A stretch of DNA of 64,000 nt from Owenia fusiformis (GCA_903813345.2 CAIIXF020000006.1:37845936-37909935); one strand, 5' to 3'; positions 45,801 to 59,991 are shown, numbered from the stretch's first letter. Program-made: numbers and translations. The notes: generated by a model not told the origin, from the sequence alone.

Positions 45801-46175
45801 CAAGATATACATAGCGTCTGCCCTCATACACACATGCCCATCAGCACAAGACGACGACAGCGTAGCATTTTTGCAAAGTGCGATAAAAATGTTCTGTACA
45901 CATAAATGATAAATTCCCAGTCAGCACTGACGGGTCCAGGGAGCCTCAAAATATGGCCCTTTTGAGCATAACTTGGTCTTTTGGGGCTTTTCGGACCAAA
46001 TTATTGAAAAATGGGCCTTGAATTTTCAAAATGTTGGCACAATTTTTGGTTGTATGGGTCCGAAATGTTTTCCCCGCAAGCGCTGACTTTTTCCAGACTT
46101 AATATGTGCCACTCCCCCCCCCCCCCCTTGTTAGTTTCTGGATCCCCCAGTGGACAATATAATGGTTATATTACT

Positions 46176-47433
46176 CACGATGCCCATGTCAAGCAGCGTG
46201 CCTACTAGGCACGCAGTTTGAAACTCTGACAAACTGCGCGCATATATCAAAATGTGAGACGGGGAGGGCACGACTCCCAAAAAGAGCCAAAATACGAAAA
46301 ATACACGGTTAGTCTCGTTCTAAAGATAGTACCATTCTGTGAAGATGAACTTAATTTACTCATAGTACTCAATGTTTTTCCCGATGTAAACCTAGTTATC
46401 TCAATATAAGGGTTTAAAGTAACTTCTGTGTTCAAAATTTACAGTGTAAAGTTATATCTATGTCTTTTTATCGTCATTTTCCGTTTATTCAGCCATTGTG
46501 TCTGTGTATGCTAGAATATATAGGATCACTCCATCTGATTAAATCAGCAAAGTTTGTTTTCAAAACGATAATACGCCATAAACGTGATTTAAACATTTTT
46601 CTTGTCAAACTGCGCGCCTATATTCACATGTATTTCCCAAACTGCGTGCCTAATATTTCCAAACTGCTTGCCTATCCAAGCTTGTTTTGTATTATTAGAA
46701 AACATAAGCGCCATACAAGGCACATATGTGTCTAATAGTAGAACCCCATAATTGAAACACTATGAGAGTCCATCCACCAATATGGTGATCTGAAAATAAA
46801 AGTTTTTTTCGTTCCCAACTTAATTGTCACTTCTATTATACACTTTGACTTTCAATATGAAAATCTCATAAAATCTGACGATAAAGCAAAATTTCCAAAG
46901 CTACTTGAAAAACACCTACACGTGCCTCTGTAGAAATTCCAATGATAATACGTAGTTTTAATAGTGTATGCGCACAGTTTGTTATTTCTGGCTAAAATAG
47001 GCGCGCAGTTTGTGATTTATTTCTTTTTAATCTCCTGATTATCTGTTTTATCTCGAAATATTTTGAATTATACATGATAAATGTGTAAGGAATTAAATAT
47101 AAAACGAGTCTAAAGTATTTGTCATTTATGTTTAAAGTGCTAGATCGATTTACGTATAAATTCCCGTTAAATCAATGACGAAAATGCCATTAATCTGCTT
47201 ATGTTTTAAAACTTATATTCATTTGCACATAGTTTTTGCTAGTATTTACAAGATTCGTATATTCACCACAGAATGAACGCATTGAACAAGAAAACAATAC
47301 AGGATAAATGTCTTTAAATTACGTTTCAAAATACAGACTCCAACTTAAATGATGCAATGTTCTTAGGCACGCAGTTTGTGATCGAAACAAACTGCGCGCC
47401 TAAGTAGGCGCGCAGCTTGACATGGGCACCGTG
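46176..47433. mobile_element. Transib-like non-autonomous transposon, 1.26 kb, 5-bp TSD
   Basis: The left end is CACGATGCCCATGTCAAGC and the right end is the complement of CACGGTGCCCATGTCAAGC. The inverted similarity continues for about 46 bp. It is flanked by a perfect 5-bp duplication TTACT (46171-46175 and 47434-47438). The interior repeats the motif AAACTGC[GA]CGCCTA or its complement at least seven times. A CACRRTG terminal heptamer plus a 5-bp duplication is the signature of the Transib/RAG-like superfamily. No transposase is encoded. Confidence 0.7.
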
Positions 47434-48050
47434 TTACTGTGTGTGCTAAAGCAATTTAGCAATATTTCTCCCAAATGACATCATTGTGTTTATTATACTA
47501 AAAAACGTTTCTTAAATTACACTTATCTTCTAACCTTGACCAATTAAGTTCATATAAACCTGTGCACAGAAAGCCAAAGTATAACAAATTGGTCTATTCC
47601 ACAAGTAGATTACCCAGGACGATTCAATTGGAAAATATTGAATTCCTGGTTTAAAGGGGAATGTCGCCTAGGTTTCTCCACAGACAATCGCCCATTATAA
47701 TTGCTCATATAATATCTCATCTACTTAAGATATATCTTGAGAATAAAGAGGGCACAGTATCGCCGATACATTGAGAAAATCAAAAAACAATCACCAGAAC
47801 AACCAATTGCCAGACACAATTAGTCCAAAACAACAACAGTTTTGTCTATATTATGAAACTCTTGAAAGGAATAAATATAACTGAGTGTTAAACCAGAAGA
47901 TAAAAATAAAAAAAATAGCGGTTCAGAATTGAAAAAAAACAAAACAAAAACTCTTTTACAGCCAAAATATCAGGGTGTTACTCTAATTGTGCTTTTATTA
48001 GACATTGCACGTTTAATTATGAAAATTTGAGATAACTGACCAATCCATAT
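47434..48050. other. intergenic DNA between genes B and A, nothing recognised
   Basis: AT-rich, no motif-bearing open frame. The A/B duplication begins at about 48050, matching 23226 downstream of gene A. Confidence 0.35.
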
Positions 48051-48984
48051 ATATATAGTATCCCATTTATAACTCGAAATTTCCCAAGAATTCCCATCAA
48101 AATCACAAGATCTGACCACTTTAAAGTGTTTCAAACTAAAACATTTTTCACGATATCACCGTCACAAGGAGTCAAATATTTGTAGTAAACCAGCTTATTT
48201 CGTCATACCTTTTATACAATAATATACACATAAAAAGATAAGCAAAATAAGATAATGTCTGTACATGTTCACTGATGATTGCACCGATCAATCAAGAGGA
48301 GGGAAAACCCAGGAGCATTAAAAGAGATGACAGACATAATTACATCTCTTGATTACCACCTTCGTTGGTTCGAATTTTCATCGGGTAGTTTCCAAATACC
48401 ACAAGTCGTGATGTTTTAGTTGCTGTTAGCATCTTACATCTTTCTTTATCCTTGATGTGAAATAACGAGCTATGATATTGGGAGATATTTCCCCTCTTGA
48501 TCAATCAACCATCATCGCGTCATACGTCACACCCGTTTCATCTACTTGGCATTTACAATTCATCACTCAGATGTTGTTTGGTGAATTTTGTTTATATCAG
48601 TTTAAGTCTCATGTCCATTGTGATAGCAAGGTCGATAATCCTTTCAGTACCAACCTAACATTGAACTGGTAATTTCAGATCTGCGATATGGTCATATAAC
48701 AAGTCAAGGAATGGATAATCTTATTCTATTTAATAGAACGGTTTGACGAGTTAGCTATTGTATTCAATAGAGAAAAATCTATTTCCGTTTGGTAACCTGA
48801 ATTATTAATATACATAATCAAATTTTACTTCGCACAGCTCAAACATTTCAGAAAATATACTGACATAACTTGATGTACAAATATTCGCTACACAAGCACA
48901 TATCCAAGTACATCCGTACACAAGCCTTCCTTGCCCATCGATGACCTCTGAACTATTAAAGCTGCACTCTTCAAATTGCCCGTA

Positions 48985-49419
48985 CCTTTTCTACGCTCGC
49001 CGTAAAATTTCTGCGCCCTCATACTTTTGCAGTCACATTTCCCACGGCAGCCGCACGGTGAATTTTACATTTCTGTTGATAAATAATACTTTTTTTCATT
49101 TTATTTACATCAGGACAATTTATAAATGTTATTCATAGTGCTAGGATGTAATATCAAATGAAAAGTGATCGTGAAACATTGACAAATAATGATTCAATCT
49201 TGTTGAGCCAGTTGATTTCTACGGGGACCTCAGAATGAACAAATATTATAACTCTGAGTTATAATTTCTACGGCGACCCCGCGGCCTATAAAAAACTGGA
49301 TACGACGTACGGAGCCCGCAAGCCGAGCGTAGTTTTCCTACGCTTGTCGCAGAAATACACTGATTTAATTGATCTGCGGTCGACATACGGCCGCCGTACG
49401 ACAAATGTGACCAGGGTGT
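48985..49419 (-). mobile_element. MITE of the ACACCCC family, copy 3 (left-truncated)
   Basis: The right end ACAAATGTGACCAGGGTGT and the interior match copy 2 at 22423-22914 in the same orientation. The left terminus is missing and abuts the surviving half of gene B's last exon, so a deletion accompanied or followed the insertion. Confidence 0.7.
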
Positions 49420-49574
49420 AATGCTTTGGTCACATTTGCTCCGATTTTCACTATGGCGCCCTGCTGATTGAGTATTTTGTTCAAAATTCAATACTTTATT
49501 GAATAAAAAACACTCAATCTTATACATATTTTAGATAACTGTTTTGTTAACATTTATTGTTTTTTAGTGCAATT

Positions 49575-50115
49575 GTTTTTTGTCCCTTTTAATAATTTCT
49601 TGAGAATGAAATAAAATATCTTTCCGAAGCTTGTTTGAACAAAATAGCATATACAACATTTTCTTAGACTTCCCAATATTATAGTTGTACAAAGGAAATT
49701 TGGGTTAATTTAACAAAAAGTATTCAAAAAATTAAAACAAAAACCCCCGAAATAGATAAAAACTAAGATAAACCTTTAATTTCATTAACAAGTTACTTTT
49801 TTAAATCAACCAAACTTTCCTTTGTATAATTACAATATTGAGCGACATAAACACGTTGTGTTTATGTCATTTTGTTCCAATGAAGTTCGTATAGATGTTT
49901 CATTTCAATCCAAACATATGATATCAAGAACAAAAGAAGTGTCCGATGTGTTTTCTAAAACAATGTAGAGAAAAGTATATACAAGTATACATATATCTGT
50001 TTCAAATTATATTGTTACCATTCAAAAGATCACCATGTAATTGACAATGTGTAAAATTTTAGGAATTTTTTGATGACTGGTTTAAGAGAAACGTGTGTTC
50101 AAAAAGTTCGCCATA
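49575..50115 (-). repeat. palindromic dispersed repeat family, copy 3
   Basis: Carries the same inverted halves (CAAAGGAAATTTGGGTTAAT / ATCAACCAAACTTTCCTTTG) and flanking GACTGGTTTAAGAGAAACG as the copy at 26345. In gene B it lies between exons 7 and 8, not upstream of exon 6, so it is an independent insertion. Confidence 0.6.
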
Positions 50116-51224
50116 TCGATACCCATATAGTTTTAGGAATAGTTTCAGTAATTTATATAGTATTCTAATTATTGGGTTGTTGTTAACAATAGCTGCGGCT
50201 TGTTTCATTAGAAATACCTTTGTAGCTGATGGCCTGGACAGCAAAGTAAATTGTCGGTGCCCCGGGGTCTGTTTTGGTGATGGCTAAACCGGGAACCAAA
50301 TGGTGACTATATCGCTCCGCTACAAGCCAAGGTGAAAATTCTGATTCATCCACTCCGCAACATACAGGCTGCCTACCAATAAAAGTTAGGGACAAAGCGA
50401 TTGATATTTGTGACGTTTCCGCATATACTCCCATGAACGCCCCAGCCTCGTGAGATATCCTCTCGTCTTCTGGTACAACGTATCTATGTCGACCTAGAAT
50501 GCAATAAATGAAATACAGTAATTTGTGTCATGGCATTATTGATTAATTCTATGATAAATATTTTTATTTTTAGCCTCACCTGCATTTGGTGCAACAATTC
50601 TGTTTTTTCCTTGAAAGACATATTGTCCATTGATCTCAGCAAATATCGCCATCCAGAATGGCCCCGCCTTTTGAGCGTAGTACTCCCAGACGTGTATTAC
50701 ACCAGCCTTTGGTAGTGGCCATGACGTAAGGATCCCACCCCATCGTATAGGGTCTGAGTTGAGTAGCTGAGGCGCTCCTCCGATTCTGTAATTAACTGTA
50801 TAAAACGATTGAGTACATTAAATGCACCAATTGTTATAAAATATGGTATTTGATAATTCCAATCTAAATTTAAAAAGTTGATTTTGAAAGACTTTTGTTC
50901 GAAAAACTGTGAACTTATTTCAAATATAATGTTAGTTGTGATGCACATACATTGGAGAACAACAATAATTTACACCAACGTTTAACAAACGTAAAATACA
51001 TATAACCTTATTTGTGTTGAAAATAAGAAAATTGGTTGAAAAATAAGCCAGAAATTAACTCAGGCGCAGAAAGTGTACCAGAGAAAATTACACAATTATT
51101 ATCCTTACACAATTTTAGTTCTCATTAAAACTTATGGAACATACATGAATTTTATTTTCTAAGCACGAAATGAACGAAAAACTGATATAAATATGTACCT
51201 TGACTCTATTCTCTATATCTCAGA

Positions 51225-51615
51225 AAAGGACGATTCTCGGTTTGGAGAACAGTCTCCTGGGCTAATAATTTTTTTCATGAAAAATATAGAAATATTACCC
51301 AAATTAAACTATAAATATTCAAAAGAGGACATTTGAATCTACAAGATGTAAAAATAACAAATTGGTCTGAAGCAGGGATAACACTCAATTAGACCGATTC
51401 AATAAAATACAAGTCTCGATTTGGGGAAAGAAGTTCATCAGTGTACTGTGCTAATATTTTTTTGCGAAAGATCTAGAAATATTACCCAAATTAAAGTGTG
51501 ACTATTCAAAAGAAGACATTCAAATCTATATTATGTAAAAAAAATCAAATTTGTCCGAAGCAGGGATAATGCTCATTTAGATTGATGAACTTCGTTCTCC
51601 AGACCGAGAATCTTT
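51225..51615 (-). repeat. dimeric dispersed repeat, inverted copy
   Basis: Two direct units containing TCCGAAGCAGGGATAA-like sequence and bounded by GATTCTCGGTTTGGAGAAC / GTTCTCCAGACCGAGAATC. Related to 17255-17600 in inverse orientation. It is absent at the corresponding place in gene A. Confidence 0.55.
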
Positions 51616-52741
51616 GAAACTTATTTGAGTAATATTTAATATCTCATATTTCATGATTTCGAAATATTTTGGCAAAACACTAACTGAGGAAGAAAAACGC
51701 ATGCCTTCTCATTTCACGGGGAATTGGACAAGTTGTAGCAGAATAAATGAGCTACTAATTTGCCCTGCCATTGGGCTTTTGCGAGAAATTATTCGTGCCA
51801 AGAAAAGGTGCGTGTGCTATTTTGGGTCAAAAGAGTTTTGGTGACAATGGCTGTTGTTATGGACCATATCCATTGGAAAATCCAGTGCTTTTGAGAAATA
51901 TGATTATAACTTCAAAATTCCTCAGTTTGCCAAAATATATAGAAATTAAAAGCTACAGGTACATACCTGGCCTTCCCAGAGCCTTAAGGGCAATTAATCT
52001 TTTATCTGCTGCAATTTGTTCATCAATTATCCGTCCAATGGGGAGGTTTCCATTTTGGATGTTCAAAATCACCATGCGGGACCTCATTGCATTAGGAATA
52101 CCACAGCATTCCTCATATTGGTTGATGAAACTAATAGAAGCACCTCCACCATCAGGGATATGCATGCCTAAATTAAGACGCAAAGACAAGCCCAAGTGTA
52201 AAGACTTAATTAACATTAAAATGACAGTATCAATCCTTGTTATATGTGCAGACAAAATACAGGTGCGAACAATTTGTTGGATAATAAATGTTCCAGGGCG
52301 ACTCCTTTCTTTCAAATACATAGGCTCCAAGTATCTTCACAAACTTCCTTATAATATAAATTTAGGCTTGTTTTGACCTTTCTACCTTCCTACTTGAATA
52401 TCTACTAAGTTTGTCATCAAGTTCTGGTTCAAAAGTTGTTCTTAGTTTAACCCCCTCCCTTTTCAATTCATGTGACCTGTATAGCCTGATAGTTGCCATG
52501 CCAATAGTGGATTGAACAAGTAGTTTTGCCAATACATATTACCAGGGTGATATGTACGACTTTTTTAAATGTATGTTTTGAATTTTTAGGGCCTTCACTG
52601 ATTCCTGCATTGCTCCTCGAGGTAGCCAAAACTACTGATTTGCTGGAACACTATTGAGCCACGTTGAGACATAACAAAAACTTACCAATAACATCTCCAG
52701 GTTGGAACTGAATTCTGTCGTTAAAAGGAACTTCGTAATGG

Positions 52742-54163
52742 TACGTTCACACCAACGGCGCTTTGATGGCGCTTTAAAGCGGCTTGTAAAGCGGCACCAA
52801 AGCGTAACAAAGCTTAATTAAAGCGTCGGGGTCGTAATAGGTCGTAGAAAAGCTCGGGAGTAAAGCGGGATATTCGGCAAGAGCGCTAAAAAATTTAAAC
52901 TGTTTAAGCGTTCGCACCAACGGCGCTTTGATGGCGCTTTAAAGCGGATTGTAAAGCGGCACCAAAGCGTAACAAAGCTTGATTAAAGCGTCGGGATCGT
53001 AATAGGTCGTAGAAAAGTTCGGAGTAAAGCGGGATATTCGGCAAGAGCGCCAAAAAATGTTAAACTGTTTAAAAATTTTGAGCGCTCTGTTACGAATTGA
53101 TTGAAGCGCCGAGAGCGTATCAAAGCTTAACAAACCGTAACAAAGCTCAACAAAGCTTGACTCAAAGCGTAGGAAAGCTTAACACAGCTTGGTTCAAAGC
53201 GGGGACCCCAGTCTATTCACGGTCTGTTACCACTTGACACGCTTCGTTAAGATGTCTCAAGATTTGCTACGATCTGGCATGAAGATCTGACACGAGGTCA
53301 GACGCTTTCATCAATATCTGACACTCTTTGTTACACTTTCCCGAGGGACTCTCAAGCTTTCCAACGAATTGAGACGCTTTAATCAAGGATTGAAACGCTT
53401 TGCTAGGCTTTGTTACGCTTGAAAGTTTTCACACGCTACATCACGCCGTGCGACAAACGTCATGTCTTCTTCAGATAGGTCATGCTCTGGTCCATCTGGA
53501 ATTTCTGGATCTCGTTGTTCTGCTATCGTGTTCTCGAGTCAAAGATGCAATGGTTTTATGGATCTACTGCATCTTTATATAGTCATTGGATCAAAAGCGG
53601 CATGGAATCGGCGATCTCGACATTTTCCAATGCGTGACAGAGCTTAACAGAGCGTAACAATGCACAACAGAGTTTTGCAATCGTATCAGAGCCTGATTTA
53701 AAGCGTCATAATCGCATCAAAGCGTAATAATGCTTATCAAAGCTTTTCAAAGCGTGATTTCAAGCGTAACAAAGCCTGATCAAAGCGGGATCAAAGCGTG
53801 AGGAACCTTTTAGAGCTATGTTAAGCTTTCCTACGCTTTGGATCAAGTTTTTCTGAGCTTTGTTACGGATATTAAGCTTTGATACGCCCTCGGCGCTTAA
53901 TCGATTCGTAACAGAGCGCCCAAAATTTTTTAAGAGTTTAAAATTTTTTGGCGCTCTTGCCGAATATCCCGTTTTACTCTGAGCTTTTCTACGACCTATT
54001 ACGACCCCGACGCTTTAATCAAACTTTGTTACGCTTTGGTGCCGCTTTACAAGCCGCTTTAAAGCGCCATCAAAGCGCCGTTGGTATGAAGAAAAATGAC
54101 AAAAATGACGGCGCTTTGCTCGCCGATTTAAAGCGTGGCATTCGCCGTTGGTGTGAACGTACC
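52742..54163. mobile_element. CGCTTT-rich DNA transposon, 1.4 kb, inside exon 4 of gene B
   Basis: Ends are TACGTTCACACCAACGGCGC and GGTGTGAACGTACC. The interior consists of AAAGCG/CGCTTT units and an extra copy of the left end near 52912. TAATGG occurs on both sides, at 52736-52741 and 54165-54170. The uninterrupted exon in gene A gives the empty site. Confidence 0.8.
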
Positions 54164-55627
54164 TTAATGGTTAAGACCTATAAGTAAACATCATAACTAA
54201 ATGCTATACGATTTTATACATGACATTTTTCCTCAATTGATATCTTTCACTAAGTTTTGCCTTGACAGAGAATTTTCAAAAAAGATCATCTTATTTTGTC
54301 TTTAGCACAATTATCGGCTGACATTTACCAACTTTATTTGGAATTATTTCGTTTTTTCCAACCAATGTCCACTTGTTACCAGGCATGCACTAGTCTCCAT
54401 ACACTTGCAAAGAATGTGCGCGTATAATCTGCAAAGTATTCCCACATGGCCACTTCTCCGTAACAATGGAACTTCATATCAACCATTATGTTCATACGTG
54501 TTCCAACAGTTACATGTAGCTTTTGAACTGGACCACCCGCTTCGCAGTAACCTCCACCAAAATATTCAGAAACTGGAATGATAAGTTGTTTTCACAAAAG
54601 GCATGTCAACAAATATTTTTAACAAACATGAAACAAATGGTTTAATAAAGTTTTAATGCTCTTCACCATGAAAATATTGAGCGGCTAGAACTAAGAGCTG
54701 TTATCAAGCTATTTTTTAAACTTACTATCTGTGCTCTCCACAGCCAAAGTGACTAGGAACCCGGAAATCAGAAGCACCTATAATCAAAAAATGATATTGA
54801 TCCGTATCGTTTATTTGAATAGTCAAAGGACCATGAAAAGTACAAACTATTTGAGAATCGAAATCTTGGCATCAATGTCATCAAGTTTTGTTTATTTTGA
54901 AAATTTTTTTTGGATCTACTAAAAATGTAAGATAATCATACTTTTAGAATTCAAAAATCACAAATTAGTTTTTGATGGACATTCGATCGAAAGTTTATGA
55001 ACTTATTATTTTGAATTAAATTGTTAATGCAACTAGTAATAATCAACGCATTTATCAATGCAGGATATGAGTCATTATTTTCCATATTGTGTTGAAAAAG
55101 TTGAAGATTGGTTGAAAAGCAACATTCTGATGTTCATCATATCTCCCTATGTTTCAAATTGTAATATACTTTGATTCATCTGGTTACATTTTGTTCTGAT
55201 ATCAAATGGGCATAATCGCTCACCAGTTGATTTTCTAATAGATGATTTCAGGATACCATTTTTTGGCAGGAAATTCACATATTTGAATAATCAAAGTCTA
55301 ATGATTCTTTTCTAATGTCGACATTTTTGGAGAAATATCACGTTAAGACAGCGAGGAGATAAGTCAATGTCATAATCAATAAGTATTGAGAAAAATCAAA
55401 AACATAATTTGCATAACATAATAAACATAATAAACGTTGCATAGGAACTTCGAAAACATAAATGAATGACATTATAATACAAAAAATGATCTAAAAAACA
55501 ATATAAAAGCTTTCAAATATATTTTATTAATTATTTAGTGAGAAATCGGGTGATAATGATGTATCAATACATCCGTTGATGTTATTATGGCAACAACTCC
55601 ATGACAACAAGTAAAACAAATATTAAA

Positions 55628-55842
55628 GGGTTCCGATCAAGGAGGATTGGCTCCCAGAATGCAACACCGATATTCTGCAAAACAATCACCTAGCGATAGC
55701 TTTGTTGGAGAGTATCGGGTCATTCTCCATGCAGTCGTACAAATTATACAGACACGAATAGCAAATGACGCATGCGTTGAGATTAAAGAATATCGAGTTG
55801 GAACCCTGGCTTCCAATCCTCCTTGGGTTCCGATTAGTATCC
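55628..55842. mobile_element. possible short inverted-repeat element
   Basis: GGTTCCGATCAAGGAGGATTGG on the left and an inverted, imperfect match (CCAATCCTCCTTGGGTTCCG) on the right, with CGATATTCT/AGAATATCG continuing inward. No target duplication was verified. Confidence 0.4.
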
Positions 55843-56439
55843 CGTATAAAAACAATATGGCGGCTCCAGGCGAATCAACTGGATCAGTCCATTTTTAAGA
55901 AATAAGGGGAGTTCTGTAAAATCCAGTTAATTGAAATTGTCTTCGAGATAAAGTAATCCGTTTATAATGATTTTGAAAACGTTATCCAAAGAGTGATTGC
56001 GTTCAAAGAATACATGTACAACAGCCAATATAAATCCTTGTATTAGAAACCGGTTTGTCTTGCTTTGTTTCATTTGTAGGATATTTCATATGCCAAGCTG
56101 TGTGCTATTACGTTATGGGGAAATTTAGATGCCAATTTTTCCTTATTATACACAAATAGAAGATCCTGAAACTTCACCCATAAATGTGGAATTGATTTGT
56201 CAAAATAAAAATCACCCTTTTATAAATGTGTGACGATCTATAATATACTTATGCTATATAACAGTTAGAGGTGTTGACACAACGACCTCAAACCTGTGAA
56301 CCCTTGAGTATTATTCCGGGATCGGGCCTTTTATACTAAACGGTGAGCAACACCAGAAACGAGCGTTCGATTTGCTAAACGATATGCGTCACCCTTTAAA
56401 CATTTATGGCAGGAAAATGAAATGAAATGAATGAAGATG

Positions 56440-56900
56440 GTGAAAAACACGTTTCACCAGTCATAAAAAATCTAGAAATTTTACACATCGTCAATTAAAT
56501 GGTCATCTTTTAGATGGTAACGTTTTTAAAAAAAATATATATATGTACTTTCTTCTTTATTGTTACACGATCAGACACTTTTTTGTTCTTGGTATCATAC
56601 CTGTGTTTAGGTCTCTCAATATTGTAATTGTACAAAGGAAAGTTTGGTTGATTTTAAAAAACGATCTTGTTAATGAAATACAAGGTTTATCTTAATTTTC
56701 ATCTATTTTGGGGGTTTTGTTTTAATTTTTTGAATACTTTTTTTTTAATCAACAAAAATTCCCTTTGTATAAATATATTATTGAGAGGTCTAAGAAAATG
56801 TTGTATATGCTATTTTGTTCCAACAAGTTCGGAAAGACATTTTATTTCATCCTCAAGAATTGGCCGGTTGAAAGGAACAAAAAATGATTGCACTAAAAAA
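56440..56900 (+). repeat. palindromic dispersed repeat family, copy 4
   Basis: Contains TTGTACAAAGGAAAGTTTGG and AATCAACAAAAATTCCCTTT as inverted halves and the TTTGTTCTTGGTATCAT and GACATTTTATTTCAT segments shared with the other copies. Confidence 0.6.
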
Positions 56901-57331
56901 CAAAAACAGGGTGGTCCAAAAAAGGTGAACTGTTGCAACGGGCTATATTTCCCTTATTACGTGCGGGAATGCTTACATATTTTCACATATTGTAGAGGAA
57001 GGTCTGGAAGTTTTGTTGGTACCATACATTTTTAGTAGTCTTGAAATTTGCAAAAATTATAAGGCCTTACCAAACATCACTGAACATCGATAAAATGTGA
57101 ACTTCATCATTTGCGATTCTTTAACCCTTCAACAATCTTCCCTTGAAAATTGTTTTAGCCGCAGTCTGAAAACCGAATGTTTTCAGACTTTGTATGGATT
57201 TGAATCCTGCACATTATGGTGTGAAAATTAGCATCCCTCCTCCGTCAGTTGCAAAGTTATTGTGATCCAAAGAAGTGCTCTTGTTATCAAAGACGAAAAC
57301 ATCGTCCAGTGAAACCGCAACATACCCCTAT

Positions 57332-59991
57332 CACGGTGACCAAGAGTTAACAGTGCAAATTGGCCCGGTCGTGTTTTTTCAAACTCTTTAGTCGTGTTTT
57401 GTAAGAACATGGGATGCGACATTCATTAGAATGAAGCAAAAAGATAAGAATATTCTATATTTTACAAACTTACATATCTTGACTTCTACCAAGGATGTTG
57501 TTCTTCATACCCACGAATCTATTTTGGGGATAAATCCATCATACTTCATATCAATCGCAATTATATACCAAAAGTGCCAGAAATATGTACTTAATTTGCA
57601 TTTAGTGTTATTTAATCAAGTTTAAACAGACAATCCATTCAACAACGTGGAATAATATTCACTAGTCTAAAGATCGTGTAAATATTTTAACTGTATTTAT
57701 CTTAAAATTGCAATAAATGACCGTAAATGTATAAAGTGGAGTTAACTCTGGAGAAGGGTTAACATAACGTCATGGACGTGTGTTATAATAAGCATGTTAA
57801 CGTTTTGGAATTGTAAAGATAACGTTTTAGACGTGATAAAATTAACGACTTTGAATTGTCTTGTAATAGTATTCTCATTTCACATGTTTTGTTGCTTAAT
57901 AATTTGTCTGTGCTTCTGAAAATAATCTCATTAGTATTTTGAAGATGTACATGACTATTCACATATTTTGTTATTTCAGTTCCTCGGAATAAGTGTCACG
58001 TGTGTACTTTCAAAAGCGCCGATAAGAACACGTTCCTTGAACTAGTTACAATTGTTTGCTTTTTAAACTAGTACTAAAATAAATTGAAAAACTTAATTCT
58101 TACTACATGTATCTCGTATTTCTGCTAGAAGTTATAACTCAAAAAGTATCTTCTTAATCAATAATTTAATTTATAGTTTATGTTGGTTTTATAATAATTT
58201 GCGGGCCTAATACGACACACATTATTAACCAGAAACAAATAGTATGCATTATTACACAAGCAGATCCCCCACCATCTGTTCATGTATTATTATAAAACAC
58301 TTGGATCTATACATTAGGTGTCACCCATTTACTGTAATTTGTAGTAAAGATATGAATAAATAAGAATAAATAAAAGAGAAAGATGTATGATTTAACAAGA
58401 TCATCAGATGTTGTAATTTAATTCGCTAGCAAAGTATGTTACAGTACAGTTCATAGGTCACTCATAGAACCATAGCAGCATATGTAGCGTTTTATACTTA
58501 TTGCACTGTGTGAGGCAAATTGGGGAATAACATCGAATCAAATTGTTAAAAATCCTGAGGCGAACCTAATAGATTTTGAGCACTAAATAACGGTGGAGTT
58601 ATTCCTTATATTAGGTGATCATATATATGCATTTACATGTAGTGCATCACAAACTAAACATTTTCTCTCATTTTAAATAAATCTATTTACGGTCATGACA
58701 GGGGAAAGAGAGTTTAGGGCCAATAGGGACGTTTTAAAACTTATCTGAGGCAAATTCAAAAATAGCAACGAGCAATTAAATGAGCGACGGGGCAATTAAA
58801 AAATATGACTAGTCAAATTTTCAAAACGACGAGCGACAAGGCAAAGCTCGCTTGCATTAACCTTGCATGTCTGATTCTAACTATTTTGATTTAAGTATCA
58901 AATTCTGTAATGATTCCATAGATCAATCTTGACAAATTATGTCGTACATTTGATTATTGTTAATCAATTATAATTAAGATAGTATTACTTAGACAACAAC
59001 TTCTTCCATTTTTTGGAGATACATAATGTTAATAGACTAGATGCGAGTAGAAAAAATCTTGATTTACGCCATTAAATATTCAAAATTCAGTCAAAGCGAT
59101 GTTATATTTGAAATCTACATGTAAAAGTACATCTAGAAATATGGTTTCGAAAATTGTTTATCAAGTTTGAAAATTTAATTAATTTTGAAAGTGTGACTTC
59201 TAGTTCGGGTTGATTCTCCATAGAGCCCATGTTACAAAATCACAAAAAGTGAAATATCTTTTCTTGTATTGGTCAGGTAACATTTTTATTTACTGGACAT
59301 ATTTTGATTTGCATAACTATTAGATACATACGGGTTATATGAAAATTGAACCACTAAAACAGATGTTATTTAAGTTAAAGGGAACTTTCTACTATACCCG
59401 CCATGCTATCTGACCCGAACGAGCTACCTGGTGGTGAAACTGGTAACTACCTACTCGCATCTGACTCATTGTGCTGTTTCCCACTTCCTAATCGTTAAAC
59501 CTCTATGTCTCTACACGTCTAAATGTTTCCAGTAACAAGTCAACGTCATTAACCGCAATCTTTTGAACACGTCTAAAGAGTTTAATCTAAAAAATATTAT
59601 TCGGTCAATTGCTACTTATTTAAGCTCTTCTAACTTTTGATTTTCGCACATATTGTGAATGCTTTCCTTATAAATCGATGTATTCATTGAATACAAGTCA
59701 GGCAAGTGATTTTCAGGCAAAAATATGTATAACACTGACAGAATTGCTCATTTCCCGATATAACAAGACTATAGCATACGATTCGTGCAAATAACACGTT
59801 TACGGATACCTGAAGTTAAGATATATAGTATGGAAAGCAATATAAATTACTTACTTTTACATAAAGTCAAGTGACAGCAATTTCATGACCAAATTTATCA
59901 ACCTACCTCTCAAATTTTCCAAAAAACACGACTAAAGTGTTTAAAAAAACACGACCGGGCCTATTTGCACTGTTAACTCTTGGTCACCGTG
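57332..59991. mobile_element. Transib-like non-autonomous transposon, 2.66 kb, 5-bp TSD
   Basis: Terminal inverted repeats of about 70 bp with only a few mismatches begin CACGGTGACCAAGAGTTAAC on both ends. A perfect 5-bp duplication CCTAT flanks the element (57327-57331 and 59992-59996). The starting heptamer CACGGTG is shared with the right end of the element at 46176-47433. No open frame of useful length exists inside, so it would need a transposase in trans. Internally I see only AT-rich DNA and GTTAACG-type short repeats near 57730-57850. Confidence 0.75.
59110..59420. repeat. dispersed repeat, copy of the 20000-20290 segment
   Basis: Shares TCTAGAAATATGGTTT, GTGACTTCTAGTTC, CATAGAGCCCATGTTA and AAGTGAAATATCTTTTCTTG with the left-hand copy. 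It lies inside the 2.66-kb Transib-like element. Confidence 0.45.

Noticed and set aside
46100-46130. Poly-C run as a functional element
   Set aside because: Simple homopolymer, likely unstable; no other evidence.
51653-52376. Plus-strand frames over gene B exon 5 and its surroundings
   Set aside because: They are antisense to a minus-strand exon with matching splice sites and phase in both paralogues.
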